From Amnibacterium setariae (lineage in GTDB: Bacteria; Actinomycetota; Actinomycetes; Actinomycetales; Microbacteriaceae), in NCBI RefSeq assembly GCF_003581425.1, contig NZ_QXTG01000001.1, positions 310,001 through 374,000 on the forward strand: a DNA stretch of 64,000 bases. The letters run 5' to 3'. The notes under the pieces are model-generated. The model was not told where the DNA came from. It worked only from the letters and a program-made list of their open reading frames with translations, and did no database searches. How positions within the stretch are numbered: position 1 is the first letter of the stretch; every line of letters starts with the position of its first letter. Shown piece by piece: positions 17,032-26,585 of the stretch. A program made the translations under genes and the position numbers.

Positions 17032-20000
17032 GTGCAGCTCTTCGCCGCCTTCAGCCTCCGCAACCGGGCGCTGATCGCGCTGATCACCGTGGTCGCCGCG
17101 TTCTTCGGCGTGCTCGCCACGACGGGCCTGCGGCAGGAGCTGATCCCCTCGATCACGCTGCCTCAGCTGGCCGTCGTGTCCACCTACCGGGGCGCGTCCC
17201 CGGAGATCGTGAGCGAGCGGGTCAGCCGCCCGATCGAGCAGGCCGTGCGCGGCATCCGCGGCGTCGAGGACACCTCCTCGACCTCGAGCACCGGCAGCTC
17301 GACGGTGAGCATCGGGTTCGCCTACGGGACGGACCTCGACAACGCCGAGCAGAAGATCAGCGCCGCGATCAACGGCCTCTCCTCCTCGCTGCCGGACGGC
17401 GTCGAGCCGCAGGTCGTGGCCGGCAGCCTCGACGACCTGCCGATCGTCGCGCTGTCGGTGACCGGCGACGCCTCCACCACCGAGCTCGCGCGCAGCGTGA
17501 ACGACTCCGTGCTGCCGAAGATCGAGAAGCTCGACGGGGTCCGCGCCGCGACCCTCGCGGGCGAGCCCGGCGACCGCATCACGATCACCCCGAAGGACGC
17601 GCTCGAGGACCACGGCCTGCAGCCCACGGTGCTCTCCGACACGCTCCGCGCCTCCGGGGCGCTCGTGCCGGGCGGCACCGTCACGCAGGACGGCCGCACG
17701 CGGTCCATCGAGATCGGCTCGGAGCTCGGCTCCGTCGCCGACATCCGCGCCCTGCCCCTCTCCGGCGTGACGCAGCAGCAGTGGAACGCGCGGAGCCTCG
17801 CGACCGGGAAGAGCACGCTGAACCGGCCGCCGCGGATCAGCGACGTCGCGACGGTGGCGGAGGGCAAGGACCCCGTCACCACGGTCGCCCTCGTGAACGG
17901 CAAGCCGGCGCTCACGATCTCCGTCACGAAGCTGCCGGACGCGAACACGGTGCAGGTGTCGCGGGAGGTGGGCGACCTGCTGCCGAGCCTGCGGTCGGCA
18001 CTCGGGTCGGGCGGCGCCTTCACGCCCGTCTTCGACCAGGCGCCGTTCATCACGCAGTCGATCGACTCGCTGCTGCAGGAGGGCGGGCTCGGCCTCCTCT
18101 TCGCGGTCGTCGTGATCCTGCTGTTCCTGCTCAGCATCCGCGCGACGCTGGTCACCGCGATCAGCATCCCGACCTCCGTGCTCATCACGCTCATCGGGAT
18201 GCAGGCGGCCGGCTACTCGCTGAACATCCTCACGCTCGGCGCCATCACGATCGCGGTCGGCCGCGTCGTCGACGACTCGATCGTCGTCACCGAGAACATC
18301 GCGCGGCACTTCCGGGAGGACTTCCCCGGCTTCGCGAACGACCGCGAGGACCGGCGGCGGATCACGCCGGACGCGCGGCGGAAGAGCGTGTTCGAGGCGG
18401 TCAGGGAGGTCGCCGGCGCGGTCACCGCCTCCACCGCCACGACCGTCGCCGTCTTCCTGCCGATCGCCTTCGTCGGCGACACCGCGGGCGAGCTGTTCCG
18501 GCCCTTCGCCGTCACGGTGACGATCGCGCTCGCCGCCAGCCTCTTCGTCGCGCTGACGATCGTGCCGGTGCTCGCCTACTGGTTCCTCCGGCCCGGGCGC
18601 AGCCGGCGCGAGTCCGCGAAGCGCCTCCCGCCGCTGCAGCGCGGCTACCGCCCGATCCTCTCAGGCACCCTCGCGCACCCGTGGATCACGGTGCTCGTCG
18701 CGGTGCTCGTGCTCGGCGGCACCGTGGCGCTCGTGCCGCGGCTGCAGACGAACTACCTCGGCTCGACCGGGCAGAACACGCTCAGCGTCACGCAGACCGT
18801 CGCGGACGGCACGAGCCTCGACGACCAGACCGACGAGGCCCGTCGGGTCGACCGCACGCTGCGGGGCATCGACGGCGTCGCGATCGTCAGCGCCTCGATC
18901 GGCACGAGCGGCAACGCGGCCCGCGACGCCTTCGTCGGCGGCGCCGGGTCGCAGATCACCTACAACGTGACCACGGCCGAGGACGTCGACCAGGACGCCC
19001 TGCAGAAGACGATCCGCACGCGGCTCGGCGGCTCGGAGGGCGAGTTCCAGATCGGCTCCGGCCAGGGCTTCGGCGCCTCCAGCGACATCGAGGTCGACAT
19101 CACGGCGGGGAACACGGACGCGCTGCAGACCGCGGCGGACCGGATCCTCGAGCGGGTGCGGAGCCTCGACTCCGTCGCGCAGGCGACCAGCAACCTGTCC
19201 GCCACGTCGCAGTACCTCGCGGTCCGGATCGACGCGGAGAAGGCCGCGAAGGCGGGGCTGACGGAGGCCGCGCTCGCGCAGCTCGTCGCCGGGCGCACGC
19301 AGCCGACCGACATCGGCTCGATCACCGTGGGCGACGACAGCATCACCGTCTACCTGCAGCAGCAGGACCGGCCGGCGACGCTGCAGGACCTGAAGGACCT
19401 CGAGGTCCGCACGGCGACCGGCACGAAGCGGCTGTCCTCGCTCGCGACGGTCGCGCTCGACCGGGAGCCCGCGACGGTCACGAGCACCGACGGCGCCCGC
19501 AGCGCCACGGTCACCGCGACCCCCGCCGGCACGAACACGGGTGCCGCGATCGCCGAGGTGCAGCGGGCGGTCGACGGCCTGCGCCTGCCCGCGGGCGCCT
19601 CCGCGACCATCGGCGGCCTCGCGTCGGACCAGACGAACGCGTTCTCGCAGCTGTTCCTCGCGCTGCTCGCCGCGATCCTGATCGTCTACACGATCATGGT
19701 CGCGACGTTCCGCAGCCTGCGGCAGCCGCTCGAGCTGCTCGTCTCCGTGCCGTTCGCGGCGACCGGCGCGATCCTGCTGCAGCTCGTCTCCGGCATCCCG
19801 CTCGGCGTCGCGTCCGTGATCGGCCTGATCATGCTCGTCGGCGTCGTGGTGACGAACGCGATCGTGCTCATCGACCTCGTGCGGCAGTACCGGGAGAAGG
19901 GCGAGTCCGTGCGCGACGCGGTGCTCGACGGCGCGAGCCGGCGCCTCCGCCCGATCCTCATGACCGCGCTCGCGACGATCTTCGCCCTCGTCCCGCTGGC

Positions 20001-20208
20001 CTCCGGGCTCACCGGGCACGGCGGGTTCATCTCGCAGCCGCTCGCGATCGTGGTGATCGGCGGCCTCGTGTCCTCCACGGTGCTGACGCTGATCGTGCTG
20101 CCGACGCTCTACTACCTGATCGAGGGCCGGCGGGAGCGCCGCGACGCCCGCCGGGCCCGCCGCGGGAAGCCGGCGAAGGCCGCCCGCGCCGCCGCCTCCG
20201 CCTCCTAG
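17032..20208 (+). CDS. RND-superfamily efflux permease (AcrB/SwrC type)
   Basis: A 1058-residue inner-membrane exporter. The N-terminus (FAAFSLRNRALIALITVVAAFFGVLATTGLRQ in outline) provides TM1, then the porter loop with YRGASPEIVSERVSRPIEQAVRGIRGV, TM2-6 around residues 350-560 with the intramembrane Asp pair in ITIAVGRVVDDSIVV, a second large loop, and TM8-12. These are RND hallmarks; in Gram-positives the nearest characterised group is SwrC/YerP, involved in surfactin or drug export. No membrane-fusion protein is nearby. GTG start is placed 6 nt after a GATAAT -10 with a TetR-type palindrome just upstream. Confidence 0.92.
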   Translation: MQLFAAFSLRNRALIALITVVAAFFGVLATTGLRQELIPSITLPQLAVVSTYRGASPEIVSERVSRPIEQAVRGIRGVEDTSSTSSTGSSTVSIGFAYGTDLDNAEQKISAAINGLSSSLPDGVEPQVVAGSLDDLPIVALSVTGDASTTELARSVNDSVLPKIEKLDGVRAATLAGEPGDRITITPKDALEDHGLQPTVLSDTLRASGALVPGGTVTQDGRTRSIEIGSELGSVADIRALPLSGVTQQQWNARSLATGKSTLNRPPRISDVATVAEGKDPVTTVALVNGKPALTISVTKLPDANTVQVSREVGDLLPSLRSALGSGGAFTPVFDQAPFITQSIDSLLQEGGLGLLFAVVVILLFLLSIRATLVTAISIPTSVLITLIGMQAAGYSLNILTLGAITIAVGRVVDDSIVVTENIARHFREDFPGFANDREDRRRITPDARRKSVFEAVREVAGAVTASTATTVAVFLPIAFVGDTAGELFRPFAVTVTIALAASLFVALTIVPVLAYWFLRPGRSRRESAKRLPPLQRGYRPILSGTLAHPWITVLVAVLVLGGTVALVPRLQTNYLGSTGQNTLSVTQTVADGTSLDDQTDEARRVDRTLRGIDGVAIVSASIGTSGNAARDAFVGGAGSQITYNVTTAEDVDQDALQKTIRTRLGGSEGEFQIGSGQGFGASSDIEVDITAGNTDALQTAADRILERVRSLDSVAQATSNLSATSQYLAVRIDAEKAAKAGLTEAALAQLVAGRTQPTDIGSITVGDDSITVYLQQQDRPATLQDLKDLEVRTATGTKRLSSLATVALDREPATVTSTDGARSATVTATPAGTNTGAAIAEVQRAVDGLRLPAGASATIGGLASDQTNAFSQLFLALLAAILIVYTIMVATFRSLRQPLELLVSVPFAATGAILLQLVSGIPLGVASVIGLIMLVGVVVTNAIVLIDLVRQYREKGESVRDAVLDGASRRLRPILMTALATIFALVPLASGLTGHGGFISQPLAIVVIGGLVSSTVLTLIVLPTLYYLIEGRRERRDARRARRGKPAKAARAAASAS

Positions 20209-20232
20209 CCGCCGCGCCGTCGCCCGACCGGG

Positions 20233-20319
20233 GAGCGATCGAGCAGGACGAGGACGCTCCAGCAGGACCTCAGGGGCTGTCTGGTCCTGCTCGAGCGAGG
20301 AGGTCCTGCTCGATCGCTC
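20233..20319. terminator. Long nested hairpin after the RND gene
   Basis: GAGCGATCGAGCAGGAC (20233-20249) is a perfect 17-bp inverted repeat of GTCCTGCTCGATCGCTC (20303-20319). Inside are further AGCAGGAC / GTCCTGCT copies, so alternative hairpins are possible. It lies 25 bp after the stop and before the independently promoted MBL gene. Confidence 0.65.
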
Positions 20320-20391
20320 GGCGAGGGCGCCCCCACGCGACGTGGAGGCGGCATGCCGAGCGCTCGCAGGGGCCGTCCATACGGTCGAGGG

Positions 20392-21159
20392 ATGTCCAGA
20401 CCGCCCCGCGCGACCCTGACCCGCTCCGTGGCCCCGGGGGTGCACCGCCTCGCCCACGCGGAGGTGAGCGCGTACCTGATCGAGGACGGCGACGCGGTGA
20501 CGCTCGTCGACGCCGGGCTGCCGCGGATGTGGCAGCCGCTGCAGCGGGCGCTCGCCGCGATCGGCCGCCGACCGGCCGACGTGCGGGCGCTCGTGCTGAC
20601 CCACGCCCACTTCGACCACGTCGGCGTCGCGCGGCGGGTGCAGGAGGAGTGGGGCGTCCCGGTGCTCGGCCACCCGCTCGAGCACCACCTCGCCGCCCAC
20701 CCGTACGACTACGCGCACGAGGATCCGCGCCTGCCCTACCCGCTCACGCATCCGGCGGGCCTGCCGCTGCTCGGCTCGATGCTGCTCGCCGGCGCGCTCG
20801 CGGTGCCCGGCGTCGAGGGGGTGCGGTCGATCGCGCCGGGCGACGTGCTCGACGTGCCGGGCTCCCCGGTCGTCGTCTTCAGCCCCGGCCACACCTGGGG
20901 GCACTGCGCCCTCCACCTGCCGGACCGCGACGCCCTGATCACGGGCGACGCGCTCGTGACCCTCGACCCGTACAACGCCCGCACGGGCCCGCGGGTCGTG
21001 GCGGGCGCCGCGACGGCGGACATCCCGCTCGCGCTCGCCTCCCTCGACGCCCTCGCGGCCACCGGCGCCGGGGTGCTGCTGCCGGGCCACGGCGACCCGT
21101 GGCGAGGCGGCGCCGTCGCGGCCGTGGAGGCCGCGAGGACCGCGGGCCGCCCGGACTGA
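20392..21159 (+). CDS. Metallo-beta-lactamase-fold hydrolase
   Basis: A 255-residue MBL-fold protein. The metal motif is LVLTHAHFDHVGVARRV (HxHxDH), with further ligands in SPGHTWGHCALHL (His), LITGDAL (Asp) and LLPGHGDPW (His). These give a typical dinuclear site of the glyoxalase II/quorum-lactonase-like group; substrate unknown. ATG start is exactly 6 nt after a TACGGT -10 (20380-20385), suggesting a leaderless mRNA. Confidence 0.88.
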   Translation: MSRPPRATLTRSVAPGVHRLAHAEVSAYLIEDGDAVTLVDAGLPRMWQPLQRALAAIGRRPADVRALVLTHAHFDHVGVARRVQEEWGVPVLGHPLEHHLAAHPYDYAHEDPRLPYPLTHPAGLPLLGSMLLAGALAVPGVEGVRSIAPGDVLDVPGSPVVVFSPGHTWGHCALHLPDRDALITGDALVTLDPYNARTGPRVVAGAATADIPLALASLDALAATGAGVLLPGHGDPWRGGAVAAVEAARTAGRPD

Positions 21160-21299
21160 TCCCCGGCGGTACCATGGAGGGTCGGCCCGGACCGTTCTCG
21201 TGGAGTCCATCGGCCGTCCGCGCGTCGCATCCGACGCGCTCCATCGGCCGGCTGCGGACGCACGACGCGCGCAGCGCCCAGATCGAACGGATCCTCCGC

Positions 21300-23273
21300 A
21301 TGCCCGCACGCCCCAGGAACAACCGCACGCCCGACGGCGCCAAGCGCCGCTGGACCCCGGAGGAGCGCGCCACGCGCTCGTCCGCCCGCGGCGGAGCCGC
21401 GCCCGCCCGCTCGGGCGGCGCGCGAGCCGACCGCCGCTCCGAGCGCTTCGGCGCCGAGGAGGCGCGGGAGGGCGGCCGCCAGAAGCGCGGGATCGACTGG
21501 TACCCCGGCCCGCGGAACGGCAAGCCGGCCGGCGACCGGCGCTTCGACCGCCCCGAGCGCGGCGGTCGGCCCGAGCGCGGTGAGCGGAGCGACCGCGGCG
21601 ACCGGTACGACCGCGCGGATCGCCAGGACCGCGCCGACCGGCAGGACCGCGGCTTCCGCCCCGACCGCGACTCCCGTCCGGACCGCCAGGACCGCGGCTT
21701 CCGCTCGGACCGCGCAGGCGCCGGGCGTCCGACCCGCGACGACCGAGGCGGACGCCCCGCCCGCAGCCCCCGCGACGAGCGGCCGGCTCGCGAGGACCGC
21801 TTCGAGCGACCGCGCCGCGCCGACCGGCAGGAGCGTCCGCAGCGCCGTGACGACCGCTTCGAGCGGCCGGATCGCGAGGACCGCTTCGAGCGTCCGCAGC
21901 GCCGCGACGACCGGTTCGAGCGTCCGCAGCGCGGCGATCGGCCCGACCGGCCGCGCCGTGAAGACCGCGACGGCCGGTTCGAGCGCGGCCAGGCGCAGCG
22001 CGGCCGCGACGACCGCGCCCCGCGCTTCGAGGCCCCGGAGGACGTCGTGCTCGACCGCCTCCAGGGCGAGGTCGTGACGGCGGAGCAGGTCGCCGGCCGC
22101 ACCTTCGCCGACCTCGGCCTCGGCGAGCGGATCACCGAGGCGCTCGCGGAGCTCGGCGCCACCGAGCCGTTCCCGATCCAGGCCGCGACGATCCCCGCGG
22201 CGCTCCGCGGGCGCAACGTGCTCGGCCGCGGGCGGACCGGCTCCGGCAAGACCATCGCGTTCGGCGCGGCCCTCGTCGAGCGCCTGCTCCGCAACTGGGC
22301 CGAGTCCGGCCGCACCGGCACGGGCCGCCGCCAGGGCCGCCCGCCGCGCGCGCTCGTGCTCGCGCCGACCCGGGAGCTCGCGCTGCAGATCGACCGGACG
22401 GTGCAGCCCATCGCCCGGGCGGTCGGCCTCTACACGACGCAGATCGTCGGCGGCGTGCCGCAGGGTCGCCAGGTCGGCGCGCTCGCGAAGGGCGTCGACA
22501 TCGTGATCGGCACCCCCGGCCGCATCGAGGACCTGCTCGAGCAGGGCCGCCTCGACCTGTCGGCCGTGGAGATCTCGGTGCTCGACGAGGCGGACCACAT
22601 GGCGGACCTCGGCTTCCTCGAGCCGATGCAGCGCCTCCTGCGCCGGGTGCCCGCCGGCGGCCAGCGCCTGCTGTTCTCGGCGACGCTCGACGCCGCCGTC
22701 TCGCAGCTCGTCGACGAGTTCCTCCCGGACCCCGACGTGCACGAGGTCGCGGACCCGGAGGGCTCGACGACGGCCGACCACCGCGTGCTCGTGATCGAGC
22801 AGGGGGAGAAGGTGCCGGTGCTGACCGCGCTGCTCGCCTCCGTCGACCGCTCGCTCGTCTTCGCGCGGACCCGCGCCTTCGCGGAGGAGCTCGCGGACGA
22901 GCTCGACGCGCAGGGCGTGCGGACCGAGAGCCTGCACGGCGACCTGAACCAGGGCCGCCGCACCCGGAACCTCGCCCGCTTCAGCGAGGGGAAGGTGTCC
23001 GCGCTCGTCGCGACCGACGTGGCCGCGCGCGGCATCCACGTCGACGACGTGCGCCTCGTCGTGCACGCCGACTCCGCGGAGGACTACAAGACGTACCTGC
23101 ACCGGTCGGGCCGCACCGGCCGGGCCGGCGCCTCCGGCACGGTCGTCACCCTCATCACCGCGCGCCGTCGTCGCCGCTTCACCGAGCTGCTCGAGCGCGC
23201 CGGCATCGAGGCGGCGTTCGTCGTGCTGAAGCCGGGCGACGACCCGGTGACCGCGATCGGCGGCGACCGGTGA
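21300..23273 (+). CDS. DEAD-box ATP-dependent RNA helicase with Arg/Asp-rich N-terminal tail
   Basis: A 657-residue protein. Residues about 1-260 are low-complexity and very charged, with imperfect tandem repeats of the types DRQDR and DDRFERPQR. The helicase core starts near residue 267 (FADLGLGERI, Q motif FPIQAATIPAAL), motif I GRTGSGKT about 314, DEAD box VLDEADHMAD about 428, SAT in LLFSATL, and motif VI HRSGRTGRAG. It remodels RNA, perhaps in ribosome assembly or cold adaptation; the tail resembles RNA-binding disordered regions that can drive condensates. Bacterial helicases usually carry such tails at the C-terminus. GTGA overlap with the next gene. Confidence 0.93.
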   Translation: MPARPRNNRTPDGAKRRWTPEERATRSSARGGAAPARSGGARADRRSERFGAEEAREGGRQKRGIDWYPGPRNGKPAGDRRFDRPERGGRPERGERSDRGDRYDRADRQDRADRQDRGFRPDRDSRPDRQDRGFRSDRAGAGRPTRDDRGGRPARSPRDERPAREDRFERPRRADRQERPQRRDDRFERPDREDRFERPQRRDDRFERPQRGDRPDRPRREDRDGRFERGQAQRGRDDRAPRFEAPEDVVLDRLQGEVVTAEQVAGRTFADLGLGERITEALAELGATEPFPIQAATIPAALRGRNVLGRGRTGSGKTIAFGAALVERLLRNWAESGRTGTGRRQGRPPRALVLAPTRELALQIDRTVQPIARAVGLYTTQIVGGVPQGRQVGALAKGVDIVIGTPGRIEDLLEQGRLDLSAVEISVLDEADHMADLGFLEPMQRLLRRVPAGGQRLLFSATLDAAVSQLVDEFLPDPDVHEVADPEGSTTADHRVLVIEQGEKVPVLTALLASVDRSLVFARTRAFAEELADELDAQGVRTESLHGDLNQGRRTRNLARFSEGKVSALVATDVAARGIHVDDVRLVVHADSAEDYKTYLHRSGRTGRAGASGTVVTLITARRRRRFTELLERAGIEAAFVVLKPGDDPVTAIGGDR

Positions 23274-23896
23274 GCGGGGAGAGCGCGCTCGCCGTCGCCG
23301 ACTGGCGGCAGCGCACCCACGACCTCTACGCGGAGGTGCGCGCCGAGTACGCGCGCGACCGCGCCCTCGCGCACCGCACGTGGGTGGCCGGCCGCGACGC
23401 GCTGTTCCGCCACCACCCCGCGACCGCGCTGCTGCCGGAGGACCGGGACGGGTTCACCGGCCTCGACGTCCCCGCCTACGACCCGGACTGGGCGTTCGAG
23501 GCGGAGCTCGAGGACGCGGAGCCCGCGCACCTCGACGTGCCGACCGGCACCGACGGCGTCGTGCCGTTCGACCGGGTCGGCGTCGTCCGGCTCGACGGCG
23601 TCGGCTCGCTCGACGTCTGGTGGCTCGGCTCCTACGGCGGCGGGTTCTTCGTGCCCGTCAAGGACGCGTCCGCGGGTCGCCCCGGCGGCACGTACGGCGG
23701 CGGCCGCTACCTGCTCGACACGGTGAAGGGCGCCGACCTCGGTCGCGTCGGGTCGCGGTTCGTCCTCGACCTCAACTTCGCGTACAACCCCTCCTGCGCC
23801 TACGACCCGGAGTGGGCGTGCCCGCTCGCCCCGGCCGGCAACACCCTCCGCGTCCCGGTCCCGGCGGGCGAGCGCACCTTCCACGACGAGCCCTGA
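23270..23896 (+). CDS. DUF1684 protein
   Basis: A 208-residue protein with the DUF1684 pattern: N-terminal WRQRTHDLYAEVRA, RDALFRHHPATALLPEDR, a central beta region, GTYGGGRYLLDTVKGADLG and the terminal LDLNFAYNPSCAYDPEWACPLAPAGN. The conserved YNPSCAYDP...CPLAP with two or three Cys is diagnostic. Function is unknown. Start GTG overlaps the helicase stop by 4 bp, so it is translationally coupled to it. No signal peptide. Confidence 0.85.
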   Translation: MSGESALAVADWRQRTHDLYAEVRAEYARDRALAHRTWVAGRDALFRHHPATALLPEDRDGFTGLDVPAYDPDWAFEAELEDAEPAHLDVPTGTDGVVPFDRVGVVRLDGVGSLDVWWLGSYGGGFFVPVKDASAGRPGGTYGGGRYLLDTVKGADLGRVGSRFVLDLNFAYNPSCAYDPEWACPLAPAGNTLRVPVPAGERTFHDEP

Positions 23897-23903
23897 CTTC
23901 CCT

Positions 23904-23946
23904 TTTGAAGGAGTTCTCGTCCGCGATCGGCGAGAACTCCTTCGAA
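23904..23946 (+). terminator. Strong hairpin after the DUF1684 gene
   Basis: GAAGGAGTTCTCG (23907-23919) and CGAGAACTCCTTC (23931-23943) are a perfect 13-bp stem with an 11-nt loop, extended by TTT/AAA on the flanks. It closes the helicase-DUF1684 operon. Confidence 0.75.
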
Positions 23947-23977
23947 ACGGAAGCGGGGTGTGGCGGGAGGAGCGGGG

Positions 23978-25858
23978 ATGTCCGAGGGAACGACTAGCCT
24001 CCCCGCCGTGACCGACGTGCTGCCCTCGCCCGCGGGCACGAGCAGCGCGCTCGAGGTCCTCCACCGCGTCTTCGGCTACGAGTCGTTCCGCGGCCGGCAG
24101 CAGGAAGTCGTCGACGCGGTCGTGGCGGGCGGCGACGCCGTCGTGCTCATGCCGACCGGCGCGGGCAAGTCGCTCTGCTACCAGGTGCCCGCCCTCGTGC
24201 GCCGCGGCGTGGGGCTCGTCGTCTCCCCGCTCATCGCGCTCATGCACGACCAGGTCGACGCCCTGCGCGCGGTCGGCGTGCGGGCGGAGTTCCTGAACTC
24301 GACCCAGAGCCCGGACGAGCGCGCCGAGGTCGAGCGCGCGCTGCTCGCGGGCGACGTCGACCTCGTCTACATCGCGCCGGAGCGCCTGTCCGGCGGCTCG
24401 GTGCGGTCGCTGCTCGACCGCGTGGCCGCCGGGCCGGGCATCTCGGTCTTCGCGATCGACGAGGCCCACTGCGTCTCCCAGTGGGGCCACGACTTCCGGC
24501 CCGACTACCTGGCGCTCGCGGACCTCGTCGGGCGCTGGCAGGGGGTGCCGACGATGGCGCTCACGGCGACGGCCACCGAGGCGACCCACCGCGAGCTGAC
24601 CGCCCGCCTCCACCTCGAGGGCGCGACCCACGTCGTCGCCAGCTTCGACCGGCCCAACATCCAGTACCGGATCGTGCCGAAGGACGACCCGAAGCAGCAG
24701 CTGCTGAAGCTGATCCGGGAGGAGCACCGCGGCGACGCCGGAATCGTCTACGCGCTGTCGCGCAACTCGGTCGAGCAGACCGCGACCTGGCTCGCCGAGC
24801 ACGGCGTCGACGCGATCCCGTACCACGCGGGCCTCGACCCGCGGATCCGGGCCGCCAACCAGTCGCGGTTCCTCCGCGACGACGGCGTGGTCGTCGTCGC
24901 GACGATCGCGTTCGGCATGGGCATCGACAAGCCCGACGTGCGCTTCGTCGCGCACATCGACGTGCCGAAGTCGGTGGAGGGCTACTACCAGGAGACGGGT
25001 CGCGCGGGCCGCGACGGCCTGCCCTCGACCGCCTGGCTCGCCTACGGCCTGCAGGACGTCGTGCAGCAGCGCCGCTTCATCGACCAGAGCGTCGGCGACG
25101 CCGCCCACAAGCGGAAGCAGTCGGCGAACCTCGACGCGATGCTCGCGCTCTGCGAGACCGTCGGCTGCCGGCGCCGGATGCTCCTGGCGTACTTCGGCCA
25201 GCCGACCGACCAGGACTGCGGCAACTGCGACACCTGCCTCAACCCGGTCGAGACCTGGGACGGGCTCGTGCCCGCGCAGAAGCTGCTGTCCACGATCGTG
25301 CGGCTGCAGCGGGAGCGGAACCAGCGGTTCGGCGCCGGGCAGATCGTCGACATCCTCCGCGGCAAGCGCACGCCGCGCGTCGAGCAGCACCGGCACGACG
25401 AGCTCAGCGTGTTCGGCATCGGCGCGGACCTCTCCGACCGCGCGTGGCGCAGCGTCCTCCGCCAGCTCATCGCCCAGGAGGTCGCGCAGGTCGCCGACGA
25501 CTACGGCACCCTCGGGCTGGGCCCGCTCGGGCCGGCCGTGCTGAAGGGGGAGCACCCGGTCCGGCTGCGGCACGACCTCGAGCGGTCGTCGTCGGGCGCC
25601 GGCTCGAAGCGGGCGACGCCGGTCGCCGCGGACCTCGACGCGGGTGCGCGCGAGCTGTTCGAGGAGCTGCGCGCCTGGCGGGCGGACCAGGCGAAGGAGC
25701 AGGGCGTGCCCGCCTACGTCGTGTTCGGCGACGCGACCCTCCGCGCGCTCGCGACCGAGCGGCCGCAGACGGAGACCGCGCTCTCGGGCATCAGCGGCAT
25801 CGGCGCGGCGAAGCTCGAGCGCTACGGCGAGGACGTGCTGGCCATACTGGCGAAGTGA
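23978..25858 (+). CDS. recQ: ATP-dependent DNA helicase RecQ
   Basis: 3'-5' DNA helicase of recombination repair, about 626 residues. Motifs: [17 protein letters not shown] (motif 0), [12 protein letters not shown] (Walker A), [20 protein letters not shown] (DEAH plus aromatic-rich loop), ALTATAT, and [13 protein letters not shown] (motif VI). The RQC zinc site shows C-R-x-x-x-L-L-A-Y-F-G and [11 protein letters not shown]; an HRDC domain is at the C-terminus ([23 protein letters not shown]...[16 protein letters not shown]). ATG 23978 has GGAGG 7 nt upstream; a GTG at 24008 with TAGCCT 7 nt before it is a leaderless alternative. GTGA overlap with the GNAT gene. Confidence 0.96.
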   Translation: MSEGTTSLPAVTDVLPSPAGTSSALEVLHRVFGYESFRGRQQEVVDAVVAGGDAVVLMPTGAGKSLCYQVPALVRRGVGLVVSPLIALMHDQVDALRAVGVRAEFLNSTQSPDERAEVERALLAGDVDLVYIAPERLSGGSVRSLLDRVAAGPGISVFAIDEAHCVSQWGHDFRPDYLALADLVGRWQGVPTMALTATATEATHRELTARLHLEGATHVVASFDRPNIQYRIVPKDDPKQQLLKLIREEHRGDAGIVYALSRNSVEQTATWLAEHGVDAIPYHAGLDPRIRAANQSRFLRDDGVVVVATIAFGMGIDKPDVRFVAHIDVPKSVEGYYQETGRAGRDGLPSTAWLAYGLQDVVQQRRFIDQSVGDAAHKRKQSANLDAMLALCETVGCRRRMLLAYFGQPTDQDCGNCDTCLNPVETWDGLVPAQKLLSTIVRLQRERNQRFGAGQIVDILRGKRTPRVEQHRHDELSVFGIGADLSDRAWRSVLRQLIAQEVAQVADDYGTLGLGPLGPAVLKGEHPVRLRHDLERSSSGAGSKRATPVAADLDAGARELFEELRAWRADQAKEQGVPAYVVFGDATLRALATERPQTETALSGISGIGAAKLERYGEDVLAILAK

Positions 25859-26397
25859 CCGAGTTCTGCACGTCCCGCGTCCTGCTCCGGCACTGGCGGG
25901 AGGAGGACAAGGCGCCGTTCGCCGCGATGGGCGCCGACCCGCGCGTCATGGAGCACTTCCCCGCACAGCTGACGCGCACCGAGTCCGACGGCATGGTCGA
26001 CCGCGTCGGCGCCGACCTGGAGCGCCGCGGCTGGGGCCTGTGGGCGGTGGAGGAGCTCGGGTCGCCGGGCTTCCTCGGCTTCGTCGGCCTGAACGTGCCG
26101 GGCTTCGACGCGCACTTCACGCCCGCCGTGGAGATCGGGTGGCGCCTCGCGACGCAGGCCTGGGGCCGCGGGATCGCGAGCGAGGCCGCCCGCGGCGTGC
26201 TGGCCTTCGCCTTCGAGGACCTGGGCCTCGACGAGGTCGTCTCCTTCACCGCGACGACGAACGAGCGCTCGCAGGCGGTGATGCGCCGCATCGGCATGAC
26301 CCGCGACCCCGCGGAGGACTTCGACCACCCGAACCTGGCCGAGGGCAGCCGCCTCCGCCGCCACGTCCTCTACCGCCTCCGCAACCCCGCCGCCTGA
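25855..26397 (+). CDS. GNAT acetyltransferase, RimJ/RimL type
   Basis: A 180-residue acetyl-CoA-dependent N-acetyltransferase. Features: N-terminal strand [20 protein letters not shown], central [12 protein letters not shown], the acetyl-CoA loop region [26 protein letters not shown] (Q/RxxGxG/A seen as QAWGRGIA), and [21 protein letters not shown]. The acceptor is unknown; family members acetylate ribosomal proteins or small amines. It overlaps recQ by 4 bp (GTGA) and is convergent with the aldo/keto reductase across family B repeats. Confidence 0.88.
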   Translation: MTEFCTSRVLLRHWREEDKAPFAAMGADPRVMEHFPAQLTRTESDGMVDRVGADLERRGWGLWAVEELGSPGFLGFVGLNVPGFDAHFTPAVEIGWRLATQAWGRGIASEAARGVLAFAFEDLGLDEVVSFTATTNERSQAVMRRIGMTRDPAEDFDHPNLAEGSRLRRHVLYRLRNPAA

Positions 26398-26403
26398 CCG
26401 CCC

Positions 26404-26580
26404 CGAGCGATCGCGGGGTCCGGGGTGGTCTCGAGGCTCGCTGCGCTCGCACCTCGACCGGCGGGGAGGCCGTCCGCGGTGGTTGAGCCGGGCGCTCCGC
26501 GCCCGTGTCGAGACCATGCCGAGCGATCGCCGGGGTGTGGTCTCGAGGCTCGCTGCGCTCGCACCTCGACCAGCGGGGCC
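26404..26580. repeat. Cluster of family B repeats, three units
   Basis: Two direct units (26404-26466 and 26521-26580) share GAGCGATCGC, then GGTCTCGAGGCTCGCTGCG and GCTCGCACCTCGACC. Between them a diverged inverted unit reads GGTTGAGCCGGGCGCTCCGC followed by GCCCGTGTCGAGACC. The cluster fills the gap between convergent stops 26397 and 26586. Pairing of inverted and direct copies gives several possible hairpins. Confidence 0.8.
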
Positions 26581-26585
26581 GTTCC

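Noticed and set aside
14716-18309. A minus-strand frame of about 1200 residues across KimA and RND
   Set aside because: It is out of phase with the KimA frame and overlaps the RND gene; composition is that of a shadow.
17781-21299. Continuous frame joining the RND region to the DEAD-box helicase
   Set aside because: The part before 21300 translates to low-complexity Arg-rich sequence antiparallel in phase to the RND and MBL genes. The helicase starts at ATG 21300.
21560-22020. CRISPR-like regular repeats
   Set aside because: These are codon-level repeats encoding the Arg/Asp tail of the helicase, without constant spacer length.
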